64,000 nucleotides of DNA from Tetrahymena thermophila SB210 (lineage: Eukaryota > Ciliophora > Oligohymenophorea > Hymenostomatida > Tetrahymenidae): positions 186,001 through 250,000 of the forward strand of contig NW_002476218.1 in the NCBI RefSeq assembly GCF_000189635.1, in the 5' to 3' direction. This document shows positions 24,029 to 36,460 of this stretch, piece by piece (the first letter of the stretch is position 1; the number at the start of each line of letters is the position of its first letter). A model generated the notes under the pieces. That model did no database searches and was not told where the DNA came from. It saw only the letters and a list, made by a program, of their open reading frames with translations. The position numbers and the translations under genes are program-made.

Positions 24029-26512
24029 ATGTTTATTCGTGAAAAGGTTAACGTTGAAGAACTAAAATCAACCACCCTTAAAATCCTATCAGATAAAATA
24101 GAATACAATCAGGATTTTAATGAAATTTGGTAATTTGGATTTACTGAAAAAAACTAAACTGTGCTGATAAGAGTCAAACAATTTAATAATGTATTTTTTA
24201 TCTACACATAAGATAAATTGGAAAATAATAATAAGACAGATGATATTAAATAATTGATTTAGGAAGTGTTTAAAAAAAACGAGATTGAGGTAAAGGAGTT
24301 CAAAAATGAAACTCTTCTTTATTATAAAATAGAAATATTGAATGGATCATATACTGAATAACAACTTTAAGATCATCTCAATAAGTTAGATCTTGAGAAA
24401 TTAAATCTAGCAGATAAGGCATAATTTTTTATTCCAAAAATAGCTAATTAGTTTTCAATAAGTCTTCGCATAAATCCAAAGACATTTTTATCATTTGAAG
24501 TTGATGGAAATTAAAATTCTATCATAGAAAATAATAAAATTTCTACTTGCTAAATAGAAATTGTATCTAATTAATTCAAACCTAAAATATCTTTTGATAA
24601 TACACTTTATAAATAAATATCTGATAATTAGATAATACTAATAACTGATCTCGAAAATTTAGTAATAGAGAATGGATTTGATGCAAATTCGTAAATCTTT
24701 TAAAATTTTTATTATAACATTTATTTATGAAATTAATTGTTTGTTTTTATAAAATAGATCTTAAAAAAATCCTATCTTTATGATTTCAAATATTATCTTC
24801 AAGAATGGCTAAAAATAAAGTAATAAATAGATATTCACAACATCAGAAACTATGGAACTCGATCCTTCTGTTTAAATTAAATATTTTAAAAGTGAGTTGT
24901 AAATGTTGCAAGCGTGGTTTGATGAATTAAACATTATTGATCCTGATGTTATTACTGGATTCAATGTTCTTAAGTTCGATTTAAGTTTTCTTTTTTTAAG
25001 AACTAAATATTTGATTGAATAGGAAAAGTCTGACTACAAAACTATTAACTTTGGAAGAATTCCTTCTATTAAATTAGAATATAAAATCATTGCTGATTTT
25101 TTTTGTTGCAAAAATTATTTCTTTTTAAAAGAAGTAAATCCATTCATTCAACTAATTTTCATCTAAACCCATTTTTTAATTTTGTTTTGTTAATTTAGGA
25201 CATTAATATTTTAGAAGCATGTGGGAGATAGGTAATTGATAATAGTTGGTATTTTAACCATACCCATGCTTATATTCCTTCACATTAGAGGAGACTCAAA
25301 GATTGGGCTTTTAGGTATCTGGATGACGATTCTCAAAAGTTAGAAATTATGTATAACGAGTTTCCAGAATATCTTTTTTCTAAAGACATTAAAAAGAGAA
25401 GTCTACTTGGAGAATATAATATTAGAGACAATTAAATTGTTCATGATTTCTTTTTAATGTTTAATATTTTTGAATATTATAAAGAAATGGGATTTTTAAA
25501 TTCTATTTTAACTCAAGATTACCACAATAAAAGTTTAACACCTCTATACTTTAATTAGCTAATCAAGTCATCTCAAAACCCTTTGAACTTTTAAAATGAT
25601 GTTTTAGTTATATAAAGTAATTAATAAGACGATTGGAATAAATTACAAACCTAAATTTAACACCTACAAAAGTTATAAAAGGTAAAATTTATAATAAATG
25701 AAGACACTTCACCACTTATTTTCAAGCAAATCATTATCTTGTAGGATAAACTAAAAGTAGAAAACATAACTTTAAAGTTCAGTAATGGAGTAAATAATTT
25801 ACCTTTTAGGTTATCTAGTTTGTTAGCAAATTTAGACTAAAATACAACTAAAGTATTGAATCTTCATTTAAATTCTGATTTTGATGACTCAGAATTTGAT
25901 TTTATTGAATCTTTCACTAATCTACCCCCTTCTTTATCTTCCCTTTACGTTAAATTAAATAACAAAGTTAAATTAATTAATTATGAAAAAAATATTAATT
26001 TCAAAGCTAATTAGATAAGCAAAATTGCGTTTGACTTTAATTAATTCCAAAGTTCAAATCAAGATTTTTTAAAATTCTTAAATAAGTTTTTGAGCACTCA
26101 ACAAAATTTAAGTAAAGTAGATTTAATTTTCAGCTACGATAAAACAAACTCAGAGTTTATAAAAGATGTGATAAGAGTTTTTAGTAGCAGCTGTAAATAA
26201 CTAAAAATATTGAATTTGACCATCTAAGGTAATGATTAAACAAAAAATTCAAACTAAAAAGCTGATAATGATAATTAAAAGTATTTATTTGAAAATATTT
26301 TATCGATTTTGGAGTAGAACCTATTATGCATCTAACTAATTTTCTTTAACTATGTATAGATAAAATTAAGCTCATTAAATAATAATATATTTTCTACATT
26401 TGCTTCTAAATAACCTAATCTCAAGCTATTTATCTTGAAAATTGATGAAGAGAAAACTTTATTAAAAAATAAATTTTATGAAATGGTTAAATCTTTAAAA
26501 AAAAGATAATGA
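24029..26512 (+). CDS. Exonuclease domain of B-family DNA polymerase, no polymerase domain
   Basis: 783 residues after removing introns 24691-24757 and 25134-25198. The N-terminal ~200 residues resemble the amino-terminal domain of B-family polymerases (WQFGFTEKNQTVLIRVKQF). A Pol-delta-like 3'-5' exonuclease follows. Exo I is TDLE (Asp207, Glu209), Exo II is DPDVITGFNVLKFD (Asp295), and Exo III is YNIRD (Tyr419, Asp423). All catalytic carboxylates are present, so nuclease activity is plausible. No palm, fingers or thumb motifs (SLYPS, YGDTDS) appear downstream. Instead the C-terminal ~300 residues consist of Leu/Asn/Phe-rich segments (LSSLLANLDQNTTKVLNLHL; LKILNLTIQGND) like ciliate leucine-rich-repeat proteins. 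The stop TGA at 26510-26512 is preceded by a Lys-rich end. Confidence 0.82.
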
Positions 26513-27736
26513 TTTCATTAATTATTTTCACTAAAATTGTCTTTTATTTTTCATTTATTTGTTGTTTTTATTCTAAAAACTTAAAAAAGATTTTAAACTC
26601 AATAAACGCAAATAAGTTTTCAAAATTTTCATCTTGTATAACGATTATTGATGAAGAATTGTTACTTTTATAGTTTGAGTTTTTGATTAAAATTTGCTTA
26701 ACTGAAGAAGAAAAATTTTATTTGTATAATAAATGTTTTTACTTCGAAATCTATTTTTAGTCTTTTACATTTCTTTTGTTAATTATTTAAAATTTTTCAA
26801 CTTGATCAATTTATTTTTTATTATCAAAAACTTTTTATTTTTTTCTCCAATATATATAATGTCACTCATCTCCTAAAAACAAGAATACTTTGATTTGTCA
26901 TTCAAATTGTAACTCTATTCATACCATTTAAAAATTTCGAAAGAATATTGATTACTATTATTGATGAAGTTAAAAAATGAGATTAATTAACTTATTTTTA
27001 AAATTTATCGATTAAGTTATAATTCTCACAAGTGGAATAATAATTATTGAAATGTGTAGTATGGTTTTGATTCTTTATTTTAAATATTTTTCTTGATTTT
27101 TAAATAATTGCTTGAATTTGCGTGAATTTAATTTAAGGAAAAAAAGATTTTTAGAAGTTTAATCTAATTATTAAACTGAAAAAAATAAAATTTAAATGTT
27201 GATTGATTTTTTGGCAAAAGATATATAATGATTTCTTTTGGTAGAATCTTCTAAAAAAATAAAAGAAATTTAATTATTGATTGGACAATAAAAATTTGAT
27301 TAAATTTAATGCTTTCAAAACACGTGTTTGCTAACAACCTAAAAATGAATGTTTAATATACTGAGCAAAATTAAAATAAAAGTTAATTCGAAATAATACA
27401 ACGAATTTTCATTTCAGTTACATGCTCATTTTGTAATCTTAGTGGCAAAGAACTTCATTACTTGTTTTAATTTAAAAAATATTTTAAAATTTATCGATTG
27501 AATTTTTAAATTTTGAAGAGCTGTTTAATTAGATAATTGCAATAAATAAATCAATCAATATATTTAAATAAAGATATTACGTTTCGAAATATGAGCATGT
27601 AAAATTTGATATAATTTGATTAAATTTTAAATACCCTTTTTATTTAGTTATTAACCCTCCTTAAATCTTTGACAAATAAAAAAATTAATATAAATAATAA
27701 ATTTTTAAAAAATTTAATAAAATATAAAAAGAAAAT
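26513..27736. other. Intergenic, upstream of the ER Hsp90 gene
   Basis: 1.2 kb of A+T-rich DNA that must contain the GRP94 promoter. A CACGTG palindrome sits at 27321-27326 (listed separately). About 26580-26805 stays open in one plus-strand frame (it reads like a hydrophobic Leu/Phe/Ile-rich tail), but it has no start or neighbour to join and is left unannotated. Confidence 0.55.
27317..27329. promoter_or_regulatory. CACGTG palindrome upstream of GRP94
   Basis: AAAACACGTGTTT, with the core at 27321-27326, lies 411 bp before the start codon. An almost identical site lies upstream of Sec61 beta. ACGT-core palindromes are bound by bZIP and bHLH factors, including ER-stress regulators in other eukaryotes. 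A role here is inference. Confidence 0.35.
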
Positions 27737-30700
27737 ATGAGAGTTTAATTAAAAAGCTTCATATTGTTGTTGATGATTGTTCTTCAACAACATGTTACTG
27801 TAATTAGGGCTGCCGAATAAGGTGTAGAAGAATTTGAATTCTAGACTGAAGTTGGTCGTCTTATGGATATTATCATTAACTCACTTTATACCTAAAAAGA
27901 AATTTTCTTAAGAGAATTAATTTCTAACTCTTCTGATGCTTTGGATAAACTCCGTTTCTTGTCTGTTAAGGACCCTAAGCTCACTGAAGATTTCAAGAAC
28001 CTTGAAATCTACGTTGACTTCGATGCTGAAAAGAAAACCATTTCCATTACCGATACTGGTATTGGTATGACTAAGCAAGATCTTATCCAAAACTTGGGTA
28101 CTATCGCTAAGTCTGGTACCACTAACTTCATCGAAGCCATTAAAGGTAAATTCTTATTTAAATTTAATTCAATATTCAAAGAATGTAATCCAGCTATCAT
28201 GAAACTATTATCAGCTTCTATTTTTAATAAAATAAACCAAATGATAAGCACCTACTTTACATTATTCTTTAACACATCCTTTGTCTATGGTTTAAATATG
28301 ATTGGATCAATTATAATCAAAATTTTTAAAAATTCACATAAAAAAAAAATGTCTGATTAAAAAAAAGAGTTTATTGTAACAATGACATTATGAGTTTATT
28401 GTAAAAGATAATTTTTATAGGACAATGATTGCTTTAGCTTAGCATTTTATTTTTTATTTTTTCTGATCATTTTTTTTAAAAAAAGGTGGTAATGTCAACA
28501 TCATTGGTCAATTTGGTGTCGGTTTCTACAGTTCTTTCTTGGTTGCCTAAAAGGTTTAAGTTAGCTCTAAGCACCCTGAAGATGAACAATGGGTTTGGGA
28601 AAGTAGCGCTGCTAACTCATTCCATGTTTTTAAGGAGACTGAATAACTCTTATAAAGAGGTACTCGTGTTACCCTTTTCTTAAAGCAAGATGCTTAAGAA
28701 TTCTTAGATGAAAAGAAGTTAGGTGAACTTATTAAGAGACACTCTGAATTCATTAACTTCCCTATTAACTTGAGACACTTCAAGGAAGTAGAAAAAGAAG
28801 TTGTTGATGAAGAAGCTGAAGCTAAGAGAGCTGAAGAAAAGGCTGCTAAGACTGATGAAGAAATCAACGAAGAAACCGATGAAAAGCCTATCATGAAGAA
28901 AATCAAGGAAAAGGTCCCTGAATGGAAGGTTATGAATGACAACAAGGCTATTTGGACTCGTCCTAAGGAAGAAATTTCTGATGAAGATTACGTCTAATTC
29001 TACAAGAGTTTCTCTAAGGATTACGAAGATCCCCTTAACTGGATTCATTTCAAGGGTGAAGGTGAAGTCGAATTCACTTCTCTTCTTTATTGTCCTAAGA
29101 AGGCTCCTCATGATTTATTCGAAAACTACTATGGTAAGTCTGCTGCCTTAAAGCTTTACGTCAGAAGAGTACTTATCAATGAAGAATTCGAAGAACTCAT
29201 GCCCAGATACTTAAATTTCATTAGAGGTGTTGTAGATTCTGATGATCTTCCCCTTAATGTCAACAGAGAAAGTATCCAATAAGTTAAAATGCTTAAGGTT
29301 ATGAGCAGAAAGCTTGTTAGAAAAGCTCTTGATATGATCAAAAAGATGGCTGATGAAGAAGGTGGTGATGATTCTGAAGATGAAGATGACTCTGAAGAAT
29401 CCCATGAAGAAGAAGTCAAGCAAAAGGAACCTAAGGAAGGTGAATAACACTCTGAAGATGATGATGATGAAAAGGGAGAAGATAAAGAAAAGCTCACCCA
29501 AGAAAGAAGAGATCGTTACAAAGCTTTCTGGAAGGAGTTCGGTAAAAATATCAAGCTTGGTATAATTGAAGATTCCTCCAACAGAAACAAGTTAGCTAAG
29601 TTAACAAGGTAAACTAACAAAAACTATTTATTTATTTATTAATCAATTTCAATCAAGTTTTTATTTTTTGAATATCAAAACATAAAAACAAATTAGTAAA
29701 TAAATTATAGCAAGCTTTTTATTCATTAGCGAATTATCAGAAAAAAGTCAATTAGTTCATCATAAATTAATCAAAAAAAGATATTTTTTCATAGCAATTT
29801 AAATAAAGTTTGATTTAAATAATTAAAAAATAAAAAAATAACAACAAAAAAATTTACTTGGGAAAAAAAATTAACTGTGGAAAAAAATTTAGAAAAATTT
29901 TTTTTTTTAAAAATGCTTATTTTATTTTTATTAAAAATTTAATTAATTTAAATTTAATAATTTAATTTATAATAAATAAATAGATGGTACTCTTCTCATA
30001 ACTCTACTGAATTAACTTCATTTGACTAATACATCAGCAGAGCTAAGGAAAACTAAGACAGCATCTACTTCTTAGCTGGTGAAACTAAGGAAATTATCTT
30101 GAACCACCCTACCATTCAAAAGTTACTCAAGAAAGGTTATGAAGTCCTTTTACTTGATGATCCTATTGATGAATTCACATTCTAAAACTTGAATGAATAT
30201 GAAAAGAAGAAACTCGTTAATGTTGGTAAGGGTAACTTCAAATTCCCTGAAGACAACGAAACTGAAAGAAAGAGAAATAAAGCTGTCAAGAAGGCTTTCG
30301 AACCTTTGACTTCATGGTGGAAGAAATTATTAACCAACGATTTAGACGAAGTCAGAATCTCTCAAAGATTACACGATGATCCTTGCGTCATTGTTTCCAG
30401 CGAACATGGTTACTCTGCCTAAATGGAAAGAATTTCTAAGGCTTAAGCTTATGCTAACCAAGATAGATCTAACCCTGCTGCCAACCAAAAGAAGATCCTT
30501 GAAATTAATCCTAACCATCCAGCTATTAAGGAACTCCTTGAAAGAGTTAAGGAAGATCCTGATTCATAAACTGAAGAAATCGCAAACGTCCTTTACGAAG
30601 GAGCTTTGGTTAACTCTGGTTACTCTCTCAAGGACCCTGCTGGTTTTGCCAAGAAATTCTACAGACTTTTAAATAACGCTCTTGGTATTCCTAAGGACGC

Positions 30701-30898
30701 TCCTATCGAAGAATATGAAGTCGATATTGAAGATGATGAAGAAGGTAAATAAATAAATATAATTTAAATATTTTTAAAACTAATTATGATTTTTCTTATT
30801 AAATAGAAGCTAAATCTGATAGCCAAACTCAATCTGATGAAAATGTAGACATCGATGATAATGGTAACGATTAACAAGAAGTTAAAGACGATTTGTGA
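27737..30898 (+). CDS. HSP90B1: Endoplasmin / GRP94, ER-resident Hsp90 chaperone
   Basis: 794 residues from four exons; introns are 28146-28485, 29609-29983 and 30745-30806. A hydrophobic signal peptide (about residues 1-27, core [11 protein letters not shown]) precedes the Hsp90 ATPase domain. That domain has [27 protein letters not shown] and, after the first intron, GQFGVGFYS. An acidic charged linker, the middle domain ([29 protein letters not shown]) and the C-terminal dimerisation region follow. A second acidic Asp/Glu-rich insert lies at about 29340-29500. The protein ends KDDL, an ER-retention variant of KDEL. It folds secretory and membrane proteins in the ER lumen. C-ending codons are far more frequent than in neighbouring genes, and TAA/TAG Gln codons are few for its length, as in highly expressed ciliate genes. 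Introns 1 and 2 are long for this window. Confidence 0.97.
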
Positions 30899-32113
30899 TT
30901 AAATTGATATTGTGCTTCCTAATTAATTTTTAATTGTTCATATTAATTTTGAAATGTAATTCTATCCCATACATATACAAACACACACATACATGTTAGT
31001 TAGAACATTTAACTTTATTTCTTAATTAGCTTTCAATAAAAAATTTAATCTTTGTTCATAATTAATTTCTCCTTTTTTTATTGCATTAGAAGTAAACAAA
31101 AAGCTTTATTTTTTTACAATTATTTGAAAACCAGAATATAACAAAATTATATTCTCTTACACTGTGTCTTTTGTACTTTCCTAAATAAAAAACTCAATCA
31201 ATCAATAATTTGTATAAAATATCTTAATTGTTAATTAAATCCTTGCGTTTTTTATGATTGGTAAAATTGCTGAAGTATTTTTTTAAAATCTATCTATAAT
31301 TCATTTCCATATTTGCTGTTTCCTAACCATGTTTTAATTTTTTACTTTTTTAACAACTAAAAAAATTATAAGTCTTTTATAGAAGCCATAAAATGCTTCT
31401 TAAATATTTAAAAATTATAATTTTTGATATTTACTATTGTAGATTTACATTACATTTTACTAATAACTGACGAAGAAAGAGTATAGAGAATAAATAATTT
31501 ACTTGATTAATTTTATTACTAAAATTATCTATGGCTAATTTTTAGAAACTTTTTTATTTGAAGACCCTTATTAAAAATATCAAAGTAGAGAAGCGTTAAA
31601 TTAGGAAATTTAAAGAATAATTTTTCTGCAGCTTTTTATTTTGTAAAATATTTTGAAGTTTACTTAAAAATGCAAATTTTTATGACAAATTTAATATGTT
31701 CTTAAAAATTGATGAACTGATGCTTGGTTAATAATTACCACAAAATTCTATGAATCAATATCTTAAATTGTTTTGACACTTAAAAAGTTAAATTTGTTTG
31801 CAAATATTATTTAGTATTGTGATTAATTATAAAAAGAATTTTTTGGTTTTAAATATAGTGACCCTATGTATCAAATATTCTTAATTATTGTTAGTAATTA
31901 AGAAAATTAGTGATAATTAATAGACTTAATTATTTTCAATAGTTATAAATAGTAAAGAAAAGTTAAGAAAAGTATAGCAAGCAGAATATTTATTTATTCA
32001 TTCATTTGCTTTTGAAAAACATTTCAATAAGGAATTAACAAATTTACTTAATTTGGTTTCAGTTAAAATACATTTTAAAATAGATAAAGTCTGATTTGCT
32101 TTTTTATTGTTTA
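30899..32113. other. Intergenic, A+T-rich
   Basis: 1.2 kb between two plus-strand genes. It has a short (AC)n-like tract around 30976-30992. No coding frame, RNA gene or recognisable repeat element is seen otherwise. Confidence 0.6.
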
Positions 32114-35100
32114 ATGGATTTACTTTAGACTTTAAAAAAAATTGATGTATTTGGTAGAAGAGTGGAGTTAAGGTTAGATAAACGCAAAAAGCATAAAACA
32201 TATTGCGGTGCGGTGGCAACAGTTTTTATCTTTTTTTTTACTATAGTAGTGACATGGATTTATGTTTCTCAATTTTTTTAGCATGATAACCTTTTTTTGC
32301 GTATATATGACCTAAAATAAAATGAGTTTATAAACATAAATGATTAAAATATGAAATACAATATTAATCTTATGGTCTAAATAATCGATAGCTCAACAAG
32401 CTAAATAATAGGTACAGATTCTCTTATTTTTATAGCTAATCTAATTACTAAAAATAATGATAATACAAATACTGTAAATATGTCAAAACAACTGTAGATT
32501 TGTGATTAAAACTAATCATTTTTTTGCTTACCAAAAGGAAGCGATTTCTTATTAACATCTTCGAATAATTAAAATTAAGTAGTTTACTTATAATTAAAGA
32601 TAATGCAGTGTCCTTAATGGGTCTAACAAAGTGGTTAATAAATTAATTGTCAATCTTAATCAAATATAAATACTATAATGTAGAATGCAAAAGTTAAAGT
32701 GTAATTTATGTAATATGAAATAAATCCTAAAAATTTTGATCTACCTGTTTTCCCTTCTTTGAAAACTTTTACTGTTAATCTACTAAATGCTAACAACAAT
32801 AGTAATACAGGTACCCTATTATAATTTTATTTTTAAGAGACAGTTTTATCAACAGATTAAGGTTGGATTCTAGAGGATTATAAAGATTAGTAAATCAATT
32901 CATATTACACATACTAAGAAAACTAATTGGATAACGCAACTTCTTCATTACTTACAATGGAGATTTATATTTACAGCCAGAAACATTTTGTTGAGGTAAA
33001 TTTTATTTGAAATTATTCATAAAAATATTTATTACTAAAATATAACCCAATTAAAACTAAAAACTTTATATTTTTATTAAGTAGTGGTAAAATACATTTC
33101 GAACAAAAAGTATTTTTGTTGATATTGTATCAAGTTAATTATAATTTTAGTTACTTCATAATATACAGCAAATATTCATTAATTAAGATGCTATAATTAT
33201 ACCTAAAAATCAAAAATTTCTAATTTTTATAAAAATTGAAATTTGAGTTTTGGGGGCATAAAGGTGCTAGCCAATTAATGAGGATTTACTGTATATTTCA
33301 ATTTAAAATTTTTTATCTATTTCTAATTTAAAAAAAAGAGAACTTATAGTAAGATTCAAGTATATTTAGCTTATATTGGTGGTATTATAAAGATGCTTAT
33401 GATTTTAGGAGAATTTGTAACTCGGCCTTTTGTAAGATTAAGCTTAAGTATTAAGATCGTCAACGAAGTATTCGATTTTGAAGGCGGGGAGTCAGAAGGT
33501 GGATCTACAGATATTTTAAGCTACGAAGAGCTTTATCATGTTCCAAAGATTCAACAGAATGAAAACTAGTTCTAAAGAGGTTCCAGTATTTAAAGTTTAG
33601 CAATTTAAAAATCATTTAGTCCAACTACTTTTGAGGGTATGGCTAATAGCTATTTAAAAAATGAAAGACCTCCTTAGTTATTTAAAAATAACATAGACTA
33701 AATCGAACCTTACAACTAAACCACAAGTCTTATTAAAATACAAAAAGCTGAATAAAATAATGTAGATAATAAAGGAATGATTGAAAAAAATAGGAGTAGA
33801 AATATATCGATTATCCATGAGCATCATAATGATAATCATAGTGTTTCAACTCCATAACACTATAACAGACAAAGTAGAGATATAAGTCCTATGATTTCGG
33901 CTCTAGGGTTAAAAAAACTAAGCTAAAATGGGAGCTCGAATAAATAATCAAAAACTTCTTTGGATGAAAACACATTTGTAAATTAATAAAAATTAAATTA
34001 AATTTAAAGCTATGTATTAAACAAGGAAGAAGCTTCCTAATTTGATAGGATATAAAATGTAAAACAAACTTTTCAGCCTATAAACATTATTGGATAGATA
34101 CAAATACATAATAATAAATCTAAGGAAGCATCTATCTCTTAGTAAAACTATGAAACACCTAAGCTTCCTTTTAATAATTAAAGACACAATTCTTGCTCAT
34201 CATAATAATCTTCTTCATCATCATCTTCTTCTTCTTAATCTTCCTCATCTTAATCTCAGTCTTAGCAAAGCTCACAAAGATCAAAAAATGGTCAAAGTAA
34301 AAATAGAAATAAAAAGCTATCAAATTCTCTTCCTAGCACCCCAAAATTGAATTAATTGGTAAAAACACAGGTACCTTCACCTTCTTATGCTCAACATAAG
34401 AGTGATAGATTAAATTTTAGATCTAAAAAATAAGAGGAAGGATTTTAATTAGCTGATTAAGTTGGAAATTAGCAAACAAGATAATCATAAAAGATAACAG
34501 GTGATATTGAAGAAATGATTAATACTCCTAACTGTATAAAATTGGTATCCTAATAAATAGTATAATCTAACTAAATAATTAAAAATAAACAAAATTAATA
34601 AATCACCTTGAGTGTAGATACCAATCTACCAAAACCTATTTCTAATTAATTTTTATCATTAAATGAATAACAAATCACTTCTAAAAGAAGTAAAAGTATT
34701 TTAAAAAATGGGAATTCTATCACTATCAGACACAGTTACAGTATTGGTGAACATAATTAAGAATCTAGTCCTTAAATACCAGAGGAGTATTCACCTTAAA
34801 GGAAAAATAATTTATCTATCACATTTTGCAAGACAGAAAAATAATCTAATTACAATGATGAAAAATCTCCTTAAAAAAGCGATTATGGATCACAGAGACT
34901 AAGCCCCGATTATCGTACAAGATTTTCAGCAATTTCTTCTCCAGAGCGTGATTCTAATTATTCTCCCTAAAATAAATAACATGTAATAAAAAATATTAGT
35001 TTTTAACCATAGCCTTAAAGCATTATTAAGCCTTTTAACCTTATTGAGAGAAGGTCATAATCGGTATTAGGGATAAGTAAACTTAAAGGATTTAAAATAG

Positions 35101-36460
35101 CAGAAAATAATAGTTTTAACCCAAATGATTCTCAAAATATAACTCATTTACAAAACCAAGAAAGAGACAATATTAGAACAAGAAACAGCTCACAAGCATA
35201 GCAATAAATGTAAATAAATATGCACAGGCATAGCTCCAAAAGACTATCATTAATAGACTAGTAAAGAATATTAGCAGCATCAAAGCTAATGGCAAACTTT
35301 TAAAACCATTTGGAGACTCCTGTGGAAGCTTTGAAAGACTATGGAAAACTAGCCCATTCTCCTAAAAAAAAGCTTAAAAATGCCGACAGCATATTTAAAA
35401 AGCTAGTTAGATAAGGAAAAGTTCTAAAAATGCAGTTTTTCGATTATTTCACATTTTACTTGCAGTGCTTCAAAAGTATTTATTCTGAAAAGAAGAAATA
35501 AATAAAATATAGCAAGGAAAGGGTAAATTGTTTGATTTTTAAAAAATATAAATTCAATAATTATAAAAATTAATTTAGGTTAAAGAAAGGTTGGATGTTG
35601 TATATATCATGCAGAAACTTGTAGAAATTGATAAATTGAAAATGCTTGTCCTCAATGAAGATTAGATTAAGCTTTTTGAGTATCTTCCAAAACCTATTGT
35701 GCATCTTAATCCAAAAGAAGTACCACCTAGCCCTAGTTTGAAAAATAGTAATAAACCAAGTCCAAATAGTCACCTTCATCACCCTTAAAACATGTAATAA
35801 GCTTGGTCTATGCTTCATTAACAAAAAAATCCTATTGAAAAAGCAGCAGAAGCTAGTGAAGTTTATAAGAATATGATAGAAAACGATCCTGAATAGCTAA
35901 CTTCAATTGATAGAAAGTTGCTTGAGATGATGGATGTGAGAGTAAAGAATATATTTGAGAATAAAATTATTAACTAGAGATAAAAAAATTAAGCTCAAAT
36001 TGAAATGAATAATTCAGTGCTACTTAATAGAATTAATACAGATTAAATTAATATGTCCATTAATGACAATAATGTGACAAAAGATAATTGTAACGAAACA
36101 CAAAACTTATTTTTAGATCCATAACAGTAGTAAAACAAAACAAACAATAGCCAAATTCTTGAAAAATATACTAATCAGAATTTAAAATCGTTAGATGAAA
36201 TACCTTTCAATAAAACAGAAGAGTATGGAATTCAATCAAATAAAAATCAAAACAGCACAAAAAATTTAAAAAATTTATTTTTATATGAAGTATAACAATC
36301 TTTGAAAAAGATTGATGAAGAAAGTGACTAAGTTAAGAGATAAAATTCTATAAATTCTAGCCAAAAATAACAAGAGCAAGTAATTAATCAAAGTTTGTGG
36401 AATCAAAATATGTACTCTTCAAAAGAAAATTAATTAAAAAAAACAGAAAGAGTTGTTTGA
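32114..36460 (+). CDS. Two-membrane-segment surface protein of a ciliate-expanded family
   Basis: 1,315 residues from three exons; introns are 32996-33338 and 35523-35578. A short basic cytoplasmic start (LKKIDVFGRRVELRLDKRKKHK) leads into membrane segment 1 (AVATVFIFFFTIVVTWIYV, about residues 35-55). A ~240-residue presumably extracellular region follows. After the first intron comes the family-typical second segment (YLAYIGGIIKMLMILGEFV) with VRLSLSIKIVNEVFDFE. This IGG...P...N..F arrangement is frequent among expanded Tetrahymena/Paramecium membrane proteins of unknown role. The remaining ~1,000 residues are a Ser/Gln/Asn-rich cytoplasmic tail with a poly-Ser/Gln tract (about 34195-34265) and a more ordered helical patch (35270-35730). 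There is no catalytic motif. A receptor or adhesion role is inference. Confidence 0.85.
33166..33291. mobile_element. Fold-back MITE, Tc1/mariner-pogo-like, inside an intron
   Basis: 126 bp flanked by TA on both sides (33164-33165 and 33292-33293). The left end is CAGCAAATATTCATTAATT; the right end on the other strand is CAGTAAATCCTCATTAATT, 16 of 19 identical. The similarity continues inward (ATTATACCTAAAAATC versus TTTATGCCCCCAAAACTC), so the element is close to one long imperfect palindrome with an A/T centre. The right half holds a GGGGG run and GCTAGC that stand out in the A+T-rich intron. CAGT-type ends plus TA duplication suit Tc1/mariner or pogo transposons. There is no coding capacity, so it would be non-autonomous. 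Confidence 0.68.

Noticed and set aside
26580-26805. Open plus-strand frame downstream of the exonuclease gene
   Set aside because: No start codon, no splice site to join it to a neighbour, composition like non-coding A/T DNA; too weak to call a gene.
27243-27252. AGAATCTTCT upstream of GRP94 as a heat-shock element
   Set aside because: Only two of the three alternating GAA units needed are present, and such pairs are common in this sequence.
28694-29501. Several minus-strand and shifted frames within GRP94
   Set aside because: Shadows of the conserved Hsp90 exon, produced by its biased codon use and Asp/Glu-rich repeats.
33250-33256. TTTTGGGGG in the intron as a telomere-like repeat
   Set aside because: It occurs once, not in tandem, and is explained as part of the right arm of the fold-back MITE.
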